Counted from the stretch's first letter, positions 27,929 to 36,974 are shown. The stretch is 64,000 nucleotides of DNA from Pseudomonadota bacterium (GCA_023416515.1 JAEZHP010000028.1:6825-70824), one strand, 5' to 3'. A program made the numbers and translations. The notes: generated from the letters alone by a model not told the origin.

Positions 27929-28734
27929 GGAATCTGACGTGAGGCAGGCTCAGTTAACAAATAGGGAGAGGGGGTAGGCGCGGGTCTTGGTTTTGGACAA
28001 GACGTTGACGCGCCTACCCCCCTCTCTCCCCTTCATCTCCTGCTTGCCCGTTACGCTCTGCCTTGGCGCCGGTCGGCGCTTCAGGGTCGGAGTTATCGCC
28101 ATAACAGGCGTCAGGTTTCCTCGTGGCCAAACACAAGATTGCGACGATTGCGAGCTCGCAATCGGGGTGGCTTACTAATCACGGACCTGCAGCTGCGAGC
28201 TGGACGCACTATGGCACGCCGCGGCGCAAGGTCCGCTACGCGCCCATCTCTGCCGTGGGCCCGGCTTCAACGAATGGCAGCTTGGACCCATTTCCGGTCA
28301 TTCGCGGCGTCTTTGCCGCTCCCCGACTTCTGCCATCCGTTCATATTGGAAGCAGCAAAGTGCGAAGCCGCGGCCAGTCCGCTGTCCGGCGCGGGCGAGG
28401 CGTTCTGCATCAGCCGCGGATCGACCCGCTTCGACGGACTCGAGTCGACGAGGCGTCCATCAAGCCAGAGCTCAACCCTAGATCGACAGCCATCCTTCTG
28501 GTGCTGGTCGCTCGTGCCAGTGCCATCATCAAACAACCTTGTGCGCGGGAACGCACGGGGGCGGATTGGGCCGCGGCCGTTCGTAGGGGGTGGCAAGGCG
28601 TCCGTAGTCGCCGCCGATCGGCGGCGACAGGGGAACGAAGAAACAGGGACACAACGCCGGATCATTTCATGTCGCTGCGCCTCTCGATCGCCAATTCGGT
28701 TGCGCGATGTGACATGAGGGTTATCGTGACCGTC
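27929..28734. other. Long intergenic region between relaxase and methyltransferase operon
   Basis: About 800 bases without a convincing gene. Long open frames exist on both strands but have unnatural composition. The region contains the large hairpin at 27964-28031. The rest probably holds the divergent promoter for the MerR-like gene. It may mark the junction between the mobilisable module and the next cargo segment. Confidence 0.5.
27964..28031. promoter_or_regulatory. Large nested hairpin, candidate oriT
   Basis: The arms GGGGGTAGGCGCG (27970-27982) and CGCGCCTACCCCC (28009-28021) are perfect 13-base complements, extended outward by GGGAGA/TCTCTCCCC. Inside the loop GTCTTG (27984-27989) pairs with CAAGAC (27998-28003). 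Such nested inverted repeats next to a relaxase start are typical of origins of transfer. A terminator for something arriving from the right is the alternative. No nick site could be assigned. Confidence 0.5.
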
Positions 28735-29190
28735 ATGACGCGCATCCTGTTCCAAGCCGGGGAGGCGGCGGCCCTTGTCGGCATCACCGCCAACCAGCTG
28801 CGCGAGTGGACCGGTCGCCGCGCGATCGTCTCGCCGGACGTGCCCGGACGCGGCAGAGGGAAGCATGCCCTCTTCTCGCCGACCACCGTGCTCGTCCTGC
28901 GTATTGTTGCCGAGCTGCAGACGCGCTTCCTCATGGAGGTCGGCGCGCTTGGCGCCATGGCAAGTCGCCTCGGCGCCGAGCTCGCTGACGTGCCTTTCAT
29001 GGCGCTCTACGGCCGCGCCGTCTCGATGACCGGCTGCGACGAGTACGAGATCATCGGGCTGCCGCGCGCCAGGATCGTCGCTTCGGCGGTGATCATTCCA
29101 TTCGATCCGCATCTCGTCGCGATCGCGGAGAGCTGCGGTTCCAGGGACCAGCCGGCGCAGTTCCAGCTCTTTCCGGCGGTGAACGCATGA
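28735..29190 (+). CDS. MerR-like helix-turn-helix regulator
   Basis: 151 residues. The N-terminal third (LFQAGEAAALVGITANQLRE, then GRRAIVSPDVPGRGRGKHAL) has the helix-turn-helix plus wing of MerR proteins, followed by FSPTTVLVLRIVAELQTRF. The C-terminal part is not a known effector domain. It overlaps the methyltransferase gene by ATGA, so it probably controls or accompanies it. An ATG at 28714 is a possible alternative start. Confidence 0.7.
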   Translation: MTRILFQAGEAAALVGITANQLREWTGRRAIVSPDVPGRGRGKHALFSPTTVLVLRIVAELQTRFLMEVGALGAMASRLGAELADVPFMALYGRAVSMTGCDEYEIIGLPRARIVASAVIIPFDPHLVAIAESCGSRDQPAQFQLFPAVNA

Positions 29191-31622
29191 AGCCGCTCGA
29201 CCTCGCCCTCCCGTGCGTCTGGAGCCACGCGTTCGGCCTTGCGGAGTCCCCACTGTTCGGATCGGACGACGGCATAAGGGACGGCCAGCACCGGGTCATG
29301 CTCGACGGGGGACACGGCAGCTTCGCCCTCAGCGTCGGCGCCGGCGACAGCCTCGACCCGAACGTCGTTGCCTCATGGATGTGGTCCTCGGACCTGCCGC
29401 ACCATGTCGCAGTCGAATCCGATCGCGTCATGGTGAGCCGCTGGGACCAGCCCGAAGCGCGCCGTCAATTCTCGCTAGCGAGCGTCGAGGCGCGCTTCGA
29501 CAGCTTCTACCGCTTCCTAGTCAAGGACAGGGTCGAACACACGAGATCGGTCGTCGACCATCTTGTGAACCGTTTCCGGCAGGTCAGAACGGCGGTCGCC
29601 CAGGGCGGTCATCCCGACGACGCTTCGCTTGGCGTCTTCCTCGCCCTCCTCAACCACCAGTCCACCATACAGGAGGACGGCGCCCAGTCGGATGGTGGCG
29701 TCAGCGACGCGATCGACCCGGAGGCGCTGGGACTCTTCTCGCGCATGCGCGACCGCGAACTCGCATCCATAATCGATGGCGGCCCCCTCCGTCGCGCGGG
29801 ACGATCCGAGCTGGAGCTGCATTCAACCCTGGCGATACGCCACGCTGGCGGGCTGATCTTCCAGGAGGCGCACTTCGAACTGATGCGCGCGCCGACGCCC
29901 AACCTCTTCGGCTTCCTGGATGCGCCGATCACCCGGCCGGTCCGTCGCGGCGGAGCGCACTTCACCCCGCCGCCGCTCGCCCGTTCGGTCGTCGAGCAGG
30001 CGCTCGCCCAAGTCGACGGTCTGGCGGGCAGGAGGAGGCTGATCGTCGCGGATCCGGCCTGCGGGTCCGGCGCCTTTTTGCACGAGACCATGCGCGCGCT
30101 CCAGAGATCCGGCTTCGACGGCAGCCTCGTGGTAGTTGGGCGCGATCTATCGCCTCAAGCGGTCGCGATGGCGCGCTTCGTCATGGCTCGCGCCCGCCGA
30201 GACTGGGAACCGGCCGGCGGGCTGGAACTGGATATCCAGGCGGCGGATTCTTTGCAGCCCGGAGCCTTCCCGGAGGCGGACGTCATCGTGATGAACCCGC
30301 CCTTCGTGGCGGTGTCCGGTCTCGGCGCCGACCAGCGCGACCACGTCGACCGGATCCTTGGCCCTCTTCGGAAGGGACGGCCGGACCTGAGCATGGCCTT
30401 CATTCTGCTTGCCGTCACCAGATTGAGGCCGGGAGGCGTGCTGGGCTGCCTGTTCCCGTCGAGCCTCGTGGACCTGCAGTCCGCCGACCTCTGGCGGCGC
30501 GCCCTCCTAGAACGAGCGCAGCTGAAGTTCTTGGCGACGCTCGGCGACCACGGTTTGTTCGCCTACGCTCTGGTCCAGATAGCGGCGGCCGTCTTCCGGA
30601 ACGAACAGCCCCACGACGACGACCTGCTCCTCACCTTGTGGACGTCGGACGACAAGGAGGTGACCGGCGAGGCGCTTCGCGGCCTCCGCTCCGTCCCGGT
30701 GGACAACCCGGCAGGCGTGGAGGACCACGCGACCTGGCGGCTCGCCTGGGTCCCCGCGGCGCAGGTGCGGTCCGCGCCCTCGTGGCGGATGCGCTCGCCC
30801 CGTGCCGATCGGCTCGTGCACGAGGTCGCCGAGACTACGCTGACGAACGTCTCGGACCTATTCAACGTCCGGCAGGGCATACTGACCGGATACAACAGGG
30901 CCTTCCTGATCGAAGCCGACGAGTGGTCCCGCCTTCCGGACGACGAACGAGGATTCTTCAAGCCGGCCGTAATGAATCGGTCCATCGTCGACGGACGGCT
31001 CGAAATCCTCGACTACGTCTTCTACCCCTACCGCGACGGCGCGTCGGCCTTCCTCGACGAGGCCGAGCTCGAACGCTCCGTGCCCGAGTATTTCAGGCGG
31101 ACGCTCGCACCCAGCAAGGCCGAGCTGAGCCGCAGGCCTGCCATAACCAGGAGAACCAACGCCGCCTGGTGGGAACTGGCCGAACGCCGCCCATGGATCG
31201 ATCGCGACGAGCCGCGAATTGTATCCAAGTACTTTGGGAGCGTTGGGTCCTTCGTCGTCGACGACGAGGCGCACTACGCCCCCGTCCAGGGCTACGCCTG
31301 GTTCCCGAAGGCACCCTTCCCGAACGGAAACTGCCTCCTTCATGCCTACGCGGCACTCCTCAACAGCAGGGTCTTCATCAGGCTGCTGGAGAATTTCGCG
31401 CCAAAGGTCGCCGGGGGCCAGTTCAATCTCAGCGCCCGCTACGTGGACCCGGTGCCGCTGCCGGACCTTCCGCAGCTCCGCACGGACAGCTCGCGGGCCC
31501 CAGCAATCACCGCCCTCGAAGCGCTAGGCCGCAGCGATCAAGGCATCGACAGGAAGTGGCTTGAGGTCGCGGACGCCGCGGTCGCGGAACTCTACGGCAT
31601 ACCGCTGGAGTTCTGGCGGTGA
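29187..31622 (+). CDS. N6-adenine DNA methyltransferase (Eco57I/TaqI-like)
   Basis: 811 residues. Motif I IVADPACGSGAFLHE binds S-adenosylmethionine and motif IV VIVMNPPF is the catalytic NPPF of gamma-class N6-adenine enzymes. The C-terminal half (YAWFPKAPFPNGNCLLHAYA, then FAPKVAGGQFNLSARYVDPV) resembles the TaqI-type recognition domain. The N-terminal 250 residues have no recognised nuclease motif, so it is not clearly a fused type IIG enzyme. It lies in an operon between a MerR-like regulator (ATGA overlap) and an unknown gene (GTGA overlap), so a restriction or other defence role is likely. Confidence 0.88.
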   Translation: MKPLDLALPCVWSHAFGLAESPLFGSDDGIRDGQHRVMLDGGHGSFALSVGAGDSLDPNVVASWMWSSDLPHHVAVESDRVMVSRWDQPEARRQFSLASVEARFDSFYRFLVKDRVEHTRSVVDHLVNRFRQVRTAVAQGGHPDDASLGVFLALLNHQSTIQEDGAQSDGGVSDAIDPEALGLFSRMRDRELASIIDGGPLRRAGRSELELHSTLAIRHAGGLIFQEAHFELMRAPTPNLFGFLDAPITRPVRRGGAHFTPPPLARSVVEQALAQVDGLAGRRRLIVADPACGSGAFLHETMRALQRSGFDGSLVVVGRDLSPQAVAMARFVMARARRDWEPAGGLELDIQAADSLQPGAFPEADVIVMNPPFVAVSGLGADQRDHVDRILGPLRKGRPDLSMAFILLAVTRLRPGGVLGCLFPSSLVDLQSADLWRRALLERAQLKFLATLGDHGLFAYALVQIAAAVFRNEQPHDDDLLLTLWTSDDKEVTGEALRGLRSVPVDNPAGVEDHATWRLAWVPAAQVRSAPSWRMRSPRADRLVHEVAETTLTNVSDLFNVRQGILTGYNRAFLIEADEWSRLPDDERGFFKPAVMNRSIVDGRLEILDYVFYPYRDGASAFLDEAELERSVPEYFRRTLAPSKAELSRRPAITRRTNAAWWELAERRPWIDRDEPRIVSKYFGSVGSFVVDDEAHYAPVQGYAWFPKAPFPNGNCLLHAYAALLNSRVFIRLLENFAPKVAGGQFNLSARYVDPVPLPDLPQLRTDSSRAPAITALEALGRSDQGIDRKWLEVADAAVAELYGIPLEFWR

Positions 31623-32398
31623 CCACCACCCTTGAGGTGACGGAAGGCGGGCTGAAGACGCATTGGAATCTTCTTGAGGCGGAACTTGGCAAGATCAGAA
31701 CGGCGGGCCTGCCCCGAGTGCTCATCGTGTCGAACTTCGTTAGCGACCAGGCCATTGCCGCCATGTCTGGACCCGAGGTCGAAACCGCTGAGCGTCACAG
31801 GGGCGGCAGGGTGGAGGCGCTGCCGATCAACATCGATGGACAGGCGAGCGGCTTCTGGGTGTCGTACCGCGAGCAGTGGAAGGCGTCCGCGGGACGCAGG
31901 TTCCGCTACAGCTCGGCGGACCTGACCTTCTTCCAGGGGCAGCCCGGTGACGAGAAGCGTCAGCTGTTCAGGGCCGAGTGGCCCGGCTTCACCGATTGGG
32001 GCGGCGGCTCGCCGGGCTGGCAGGCGCCCGGCGCCGGTCACCCCCATTGGCAGTTCGACGCGCTCCGCAGCTATGTGTCGGCCGAGGTCCGCCGAGCCGA
32101 GGCCGCAGAGCTACTCGCCATGGTGCAAAGGCCTGCCGACCAGCTGGAGGAGTTCGGCGAGCAGGACCTCGCGACCGCCAGCGAGCTGATGGTCGAGACC
32201 GCCCCCGACATCAGGTGGACGGGCATGCACTTCGCCAGCCAGGCGCGCTGGTCGAAGCAGGCATGGCTCGGCGACACCGCCGAAGTTTCCGCCCACACGA
32301 GCGCACCCGCCACCCCGAAGGAAATCCGCGACTGGGCGGTGTCGGTCCTCGCCTACGCACGTCACGAGCTAGGGCGAGCCGGGTCAGCCCGGAGCTGA
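31619..32398 (+). CDS. Unknown partner of the methyltransferase
   Basis: 259 residues from a GTG overlapping the methyltransferase stop. Conspicuous segments are RFRYSSADLTFFQGQPG, RQLFRAEWPGFTDWG and APGAGHPHWQFDALRSYVSA, a beta-rich core with a His-Pro-His. No PD-(D/E)xK or HNH motif was recognised with confidence. Tight coupling to a methyltransferase suggests it could be the restriction or effector subunit, or a specificity factor; this is inference from position only. Confidence 0.65.
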   Translation: MTTTLEVTEGGLKTHWNLLEAELGKIRTAGLPRVLIVSNFVSDQAIAAMSGPEVETAERHRGGRVEALPINIDGQASGFWVSYREQWKASAGRRFRYSSADLTFFQGQPGDEKRQLFRAEWPGFTDWGGGSPGWQAPGAGHPHWQFDALRSYVSAEVRRAEAAELLAMVQRPADQLEEFGEQDLATASELMVETAPDIRWTGMHFASQARWSKQAWLGDTAEVSAHTSAPATPKEIRDWAVSVLAYARHELGRAGSARS

Positions 32399-32674
32399 TC
32401 CCCCGCGAATGTCGCGAGTGCGGTGTGCTAGGTACGCGCCGCTCAGAATGAAGGCGACGAGATGGCCGTAGTCGCGCTGATAACGTGCTTTCACCGCATT
32501 GCGCAGCGTAAGCAAACGCCCTGCCAAACGGTTGGATTGTACTTCACTGAGTCACCGGCATTTCCAGCTCGGTCGGCTGATGAATGAATCGCGGCCATCA
32601 GCTCGGCGAAGCTCAAAAGCGGCCATGCCGGATTCCACCAAATCCTCAGGTCGGCAACCCCAAAGGGCCGCGGG

Positions 32675-33550
32675 CTAGTAGAGCTCTGTCACCTTCAGGC
32701 CGGCCGCCATTGCCTCCGCCCGGACCTCCTCTGCGCGCTCCGTCATCTTCGGCAGCGCCACGATCGCCTGGGCCATCTCGACCTCGTTAACCCGGAACGG
32801 GTGTCCGTCCGGCAGCGATTCGACCTGCTCGATCGCCGCGAGGTATTGCCGGTGCAGCCACACGTACTTGGCACGCACCTTGAGTGCCGGATGCGCAAAC
32901 CCGTCGCGGATGTGCTGGCCCACGCGGTCGAGGTATTCCGGATACATGTCGGGTTCGCCGCCCGTGACCACGACCACCGACTGGAACGAGACGTAGTCGA
33001 AGTAGTGCCTGCCGTCCCGGTCGAGCGTCATAAAGTGCGAGGCGTACTCCTCCTCGTCGTCCTCGGTGTGCATCTCGTCGCGGTGCTGGCGCGCGATCGC
33101 CAGCAGGGCTTCATCGATAACGACACGGGGCACCTGCGCGTCCCTGGACTCGAGGAGGTAGGCGTCGATCATCGCGGGCCCGACGACGTGTCTTGCGGTA
33201 TGGTGCAGCCTGCCGGACGTCACGCCGCCCCGAACGAGGTAGCCCATGTGCGTCAGGTCGACGACGCAGAGCGCGATCTGGTTGAGCAGGTGGAACACCG
33301 CCGAGGGTTCCGTCACCTTGTAAGAGGCGACGATCGAGTCCGAGAACTGCGTGACCCGCTGCGACTTGAGGAAGGTGTCGTCGCCGATCTCGCCTAGGCG
33401 GTCCATGGCCTTCACGAGCCTCCGCAGCGCCGCATCGTCCGCCGCCGTCCTGCCAACGATCTCGCTAAAGCCGAGGAAGTCGATGAACAGGATGAGGCGA
33501 TCCTGATAGGTCGGCGACTTCCCGCCCGCGTTTTTCTTCTTGCCCTTCAT
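32675..33550 (-). CDS. Class III nucleotide cyclase-like protein
   Basis: 291 residues. LILFIDFLGFSEIVGR (Asp24) and RVTQFSDSIVASYKV (Asp71) give two acidic residues 47 apart in palm-domain context, the layout of metal-binding aspartates in class III adenylate/guanylate cyclases and in PycC-type uridylate or cytidylate cyclases. GYLVRGGVTSGRLHH and VVGPAMIDAYLLESRDAQVP match the following strand-helix region. It is a lone gene pointing away from the methyltransferase operon. No TIR or membrane effector is next to it, as would be expected of a complete Pycsar pair. Confidence 0.65.
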   Translation of the reverse strand: MKGKKKNAGGKSPTYQDRLILFIDFLGFSEIVGRTAADDAALRRLVKAMDRLGEIGDDTFLKSQRVTQFSDSIVASYKVTEPSAVFHLLNQIALCVVDLTHMGYLVRGGVTSGRLHHTARHVVGPAMIDAYLLESRDAQVPRVVIDEALLAIARQHRDEMHTEDDEEEYASHFMTLDRDGRHYFDYVSFQSVVVVTGGEPDMYPEYLDRVGQHIRDGFAHPALKVRAKYVWLHRQYLAAIEQVESLPDGHPFRVNEVEMAQAIVALPKMTERAEEVRAEAMAAGLKVTELY

Positions 33551-33989
33551 GGCCTACTAGGTAGGCCCCGGTGCCGGGGCTTCAACGGGCTAGAGCGCGT
33601 CTGGCCATGCGCTGCAACCAATGTCGCGCGACGGCACCCACCTAGCCACGGCGCCTTCCGATCGCGCCTGCGCCGGATCGGGTGGGAGGAGCGCGTTGCG
33701 CGCTCCCCGGATACCGCCGCTTCCTCCCGACTGCGCTGCGACGGCTGACAGTGCGCCCGTAGTTGCCAGCCGGCGGCGGCTGGAAGAACGACGGCTTCGC
33801 GTCAGGCGCCGCCGGAAGCGGACTGGCGGCTTTCCACCAGTTGCGGACATTCAACTGATGGTTTCGTTTGGCAGAGAAGGGCGCGAAGCAGACAATCCAA
33901 AGTCGATGAGCCTGACCCCGACCAAGGTTATTGCCTGAGCGAGCAATCAGCAGTGGCACGCATTGGCCGCGCTCCCGGTCAGCCTTTCG
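33551..33989. other. Intergenic stretch with no supported gene
   Basis: About 440 bases. Open frames occur on both strands but none has a natural protein composition or a good start. The region is rich in GCCGGC/GCGGC runs. It separates the cyclase-like gene from the five-gene minus-strand operon. Confidence 0.5.
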
Positions 33990-34277
33990 CTACGGCCGGT
34001 CTGCGATGAGCCGCTGAATGTCCGGGTGATCGGCATCAGCGCGCTGCAGCAGCACCTCGATGACCGCACCAACCTGGTCATCGCTCGGGATGAGGCGGGT
34101 GGGACTTTCCCACCACCAATCATGAAGCGCCGCGCAGAGCGTCTCGCGGTCAGCGCTAGCGACCTCCTTCCGCGTGGGGACGTAGCAGCCCGCGCGGATC
34201 ATCCCGCGATGTTCCTCCATCACGGCCTTGATGTCGTCCAGCGTGAAGCCGAACCGGTCCTCGAGGTCATAATCCAT
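33990..34277 (-). CDS. Small unknown protein, last gene of a five-gene operon
   Basis: 95 residues: MDYDLEDRFGFTLDDIKAVM, then HRGMIRAGCYVPTRKEVASA. It is acidic and helical with a tryptophan run (HDWWWESPTRLI). It lies 53 bases beyond the preceding gene's stop on the same strand. No family was recognised. Confidence 0.55.
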   Translation of the reverse strand: MDYDLEDRFGFTLDDIKAVMEEHRGMIRAGCYVPTRKEVASADRETLCAALHDWWWESPTRLIPSDDQVGAVIEVLLQRADADHPDIQRLIADRP

Positions 34278-34330
34278 CTATCTGTTCCATATCAGCCGAG
34301 GAACGGCTCAATGTCGGTGCCCGCTAGCAG

Positions 34331-34858
34331 TCATGAGTAGTTGGCATGATGCCGAGCGAAGAAGCTGAACGCCGCCGGACCATTCCCTCTTTCGAATGCA
34401 ATGAGCACCTGCCTCAAAGTGGGCGTCAGGAATAAGGACAAGAATGGAACTCGGGCATCGATGCCACGCCCCGCCCACGCGCGGTCGGCGAGGCGTGCGC
34501 CCATTTGCACCGCCAGGCGCCGGCGGAACTCGCCCTCACTCCGCGCAGCGGCGACCGCGAAATAGATGGTCAGCCCCTCGCCGGTCGCAAAATCGTCGAC
34601 GCTGCCGAGCCAGAGCGAGACCGGCGCTCCGACTGGGAACAGCTCCGCCGCCTCCCAAGCGAACGGCGCCGGAGCGGTAGCCTTCTCGGCCGCAGTGAGC
34701 GTCGTCGCGAAGCTGGGGTCGGCGAGCAGCGCCTCGGCTCGTCTGGCGATCGCCAGGACCATGGTGACTTCCGCCTCGCCCTTCACTGCGAGGTGGCGAG
34801 CTACCCGCTCGATCCGGCCGGCGTCGTTCGCGCCGGCCGGATTGTCATGCCCGCTCAC
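34331..34858 (-). CDS. Unknown protein of the HUH-gene operon
   Basis: 175 residues from a GTG at 34858 that overlaps the stop of the upstream HUH-motif gene (GTGA), which fixes this start better than the open frame to 35224. It contains AVKGEAEVTMVLAIARRAEA, VSLWLGSVDDFATGEGLTIY and a C-terminal helix LRQVLIAFERGN. No catalytic motif is evident. Translational coupling ties it to the HUH-motif gene. Confidence 0.6.
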   Translation of the reverse strand: MSGHDNPAGANDAGRIERVARHLAVKGEAEVTMVLAIARRAEALLADPSFATTLTAAEKATAPAPFAWEAAELFPVGAPVSLWLGSVDDFATGEGLTIYFAVAAARSEGEFRRRLAVQMGARLADRAWAGRGIDARVPFLSLFLTPTLRQVLIAFERGNGPAAFSFFARHHANYS

Positions 34859-35523
34859 GAGGTCTCTCCATCCCACTGGTCGACATAGGGCTTCCAGGCC
34901 TCCCACGCCTCCTGCTGGCCGGTGTCCGAACACAGGCGATGGACGGTGACCCCAAAGCCGTCGGGCCCGAGTTCCCGCGCCGGGACCACGACGTGGATAT
35001 GCGGCTGGTTCGACGAACCGGCGACCCCAGGCGCATGGGTGATGATGATGGCAGGCAAGCGCCTTTCGATCGCGAAATGACGCCGCGCGAAGGCCCGCAC
35101 CTTCTCCGCCCCGACATGAAGCGGCTCCGTATCGGGCAGACCGATCTTCACCTGCACGAAGGCATGACGTTCGTAGGCCGGCAAGGTCGCGTCGAAGCGG
35201 GCGAGCAGGTGGGGGATGTCCCAATAGTCGCCCGGCGCCCGCCGCGGCAGCACCAGGTCGACATGACGGGCGGTGCCATGATTGGGATCATCACCGGGAC
35301 GGATCTTCTTTTCGACCCAGGGGGCGATGCCGGCGCGAGGACCGCTACCTTCCCACCAATAGCGGGTGAAGTCGAAGTCGGCATGGTCGCCGCCGCCGTT
35401 GAGGAACTGGCGGAGGACGGCTGAAGTCGGCGCTTCCGCATCCGGCGTCGTCGCTGCCAGCGGCGCCTTGACGGGGACCTTGGTCGAGGCGGTCTTCTTC
35501 TTGCGCGTGGGCTTGGTCGTCAT
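34855..35523 (-). CDS. Small HUH-motif protein (relaxase-like active-site pair)
   Basis: 222 residues. A Lys/Thr/Pro-rich tail (first 35) precedes a compact domain. RRLPAIIITHAPGVAGSSNQ is followed by PHIHVVVPARELGPDGFGVT, so His175-Ile-His177 sits on a hydrophobic strand like the HUH pair of MobA/MobL relaxases, with His163 as a possible third ligand. Tyr54, Tyr100 or Tyr117 could be the nucleophile. It may be a single-domain nicking or replication-initiator-like enzyme, or a degenerate relative. Confidence 0.55.
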   Translation of the reverse strand: MTTKPTRKKKTASTKVPVKAPLAATTPDAEAPTSAVLRQFLNGGGDHADFDFTRYWWEGSGPRAGIAPWVEKKIRPGDDPNHGTARHVDLVLPRRAPGDYWDIPHLLARFDATLPAYERHAFVQVKIGLPDTEPLHVGAEKVRAFARRHFAIERRLPAIIITHAPGVAGSSNQPHIHVVVPARELGPDGFGVTVHRLCSDTGQQEAWEAWKPYVDQWDGETS

Positions 35524-35525
35524 GG

Positions 35526-36047
35526 TCACGCCCTCCCGTCGAACATTGGAAGACCACGGCCGTGGTTGAGGCCGCGCGCGCGGTCCTCGGCATCGGCAAA
35601 GGGCGCCGCGTCCTCGATCTCCAGACCGCACATATCGGCGCGGATGAACGGTCCATCACCAGCATCAGGAATGAGCCACAGGTCGCCCCCCTGCCGCCAG
35701 GCCTGGTAGCGTACCAGCCAGTCGGCGCGGCTCTGGAGATAGAGGTCAAAGGTCGTGCCGCGCTCGGCGTCATAGCGCAGCAGGGCGAAATCCCGTCCGC
35801 TATACTGAGCGAGGCGCTCTGCCTCGACGAAGACCAGCGGCCGCCGGCAGGCGGTGCCGGCGATTAGCAGATCCGCCTGCCACAGCAGCAGGCAGCCGGC
35901 CAACTTCGGATCGCGGGCGCCCGGGGCGATGTCCACCGGCCCGTCGATGGCGGCCGCGAGCGCCTCCATCCGCCGCATCACCCGCCAGTTGGGCATCGGC
36001 AAGGGTTCGGCGTCCAGGATCGGGCGCCGCATCAGCATCGTGGTCAT
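35526..36047 (-). CDS. Unknown protein, paralogue A
   Basis: 173 residues from the ATG at 36047. Segments DPKLAGCLLLWQADLLIAGT, RDFALLRYDAERGTTFDLYL and GGDLWLIPDAGDGPF line up with the same-order segments in the gene at 36164, so the two are diverged copies. It stops two bases before the HUH-motif gene starts. The function is unknown. Confidence 0.6.
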   Translation of the reverse strand: MTTMLMRRPILDAEPLPMPNWRVMRRMEALAAAIDGPVDIAPGARDPKLAGCLLLWQADLLIAGTACRRPLVFVEAERLAQYSGRDFALLRYDAERGTTFDLYLQSRADWLVRYQAWRQGGDLWLIPDAGDGPFIRADMCGLEIEDAAPFADAEDRARGLNHGRGLPMFDGRA

Positions 36048-36163
36048 TGTTTTCACTTCTTCCTGAAGGCGCGCGACAGCCGAGCGGGGTCGCAGGCGCC
36101 CTCTTTTCATTTCTCTTGCTCGACCAATCGGTCCGAGCTCGTCCCTGTTGTTTTCCCTTACGG

Positions 36164-36688
36164 TCAGCGCCGGCCGGTCAGGTGGAAGAGTTGGATGTCG
36201 GCATTGCCAAAGCCGAAGTCCTTCTCGTCGACGTCCATCCAGGGCGGAGCGGCTGGTCGCAGCGGTGCCCGCGCCAGCCGGAAGCAGGCGCCGTCCGGCT
36301 CGTCGCCATCGGGATCTGGAACGAGCCAGGCGTCGTCCCGCGCACTGACCCAGAGCCTCAAGCCGTGGTGCCATTGGATCTCGCCCCGGGCGCATCGCGC
36401 GATCGACACATAGAGAGTGGCCTCGCCGCGCGTAGTCCGCCCGGGCATGACCATCACGGCGCTGCCGCGAATTTCGCAAAGAGCATCCGCGACCGCCCCG
36501 AACGCTTCTCCCTCCGCCCAGGCGAGCAGAACGAGATCGGCTTCGGGGTCATAGAGAGCGTCCGCGAACGGCCGCGGCAGCAGTTCGGGACGTCTAGCGA
36601 AGCACCAGCCAGCCAGCTTAGCCAAGGCCAGCGCGCCGCTTACAGCGTGGCTTTCGTTGGCCCGGTTGGCACGGGTAGTATAGATCAT
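36164..36688 (-). CDS. Unknown protein, paralogue B, first gene of the operon
   Basis: 174 residues. ALAKLAGWCFARRPELLPRP, RGEATLYVSIARCARGE and DDAWLVPDPDGDEPDGACF parallel paralogue A (35526-36047). The alternation of hydrophobic strands and acidic loops suggests a small beta-rich fold. It leads the minus-strand operon of five genes ending at 33990. The function is unknown. Confidence 0.6.
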   Translation of the reverse strand: MIYTTRANRANESHAVSGALALAKLAGWCFARRPELLPRPFADALYDPEADLVLLAWAEGEAFGAVADALCEIRGSAVMVMPGRTTRGEATLYVSIARCARGEIQWHHGLRLWVSARDDAWLVPDPDGDEPDGACFRLARAPLRPAAPPWMDVDEKDFGFGNADIQLFHLTGRR

Positions 36689-36974
36689 GTGGGGTCTCGC
36701 TCATGTCCCCGCGTGGGCGGCTGCGTCCCACGAGGGCTGGAAAATTTCGCCTTCGGCGTCAGCCAGAATTTTTTCCCATTTCCGTTGATGAAACGCCCCT
36801 CTTACCGAGCAGGCGTTTGACTCATTGGACGAGGTCCGCGCCGCGCTCAGCTGGCGACGCATCAGCCTTCACCGCGGCCAGGGTTTCGCATCAGTGCGCG
36901 TGCCCTTTCCGGCAAGAGCTTAGGCCGTCAGTTGTCGCCATGAACGGCGAAGAGGACGACTCGGCCGCAGCCCG

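Noticed and set aside
28123..28734. Long open frame extending the MerR-like gene upstream
   Set aside because: The composition is unnatural (runs of Arg/Ser/Ala), a good start is at 28735 with an ATGA overlap downstream, and the upstream part fits no family.
29187..31622. Methyltransferase as a fused type IIG restriction enzyme
   Set aside because: No PD-(D/E)xK or other nuclease motif was recognised in the N-terminal 250 residues, so only methyltransferase activity is claimed.
33590..33959. Several open frames on both strands in this gap
   Set aside because: All are mutually overlapping with low-complexity composition typical of high-GC shadow frames.
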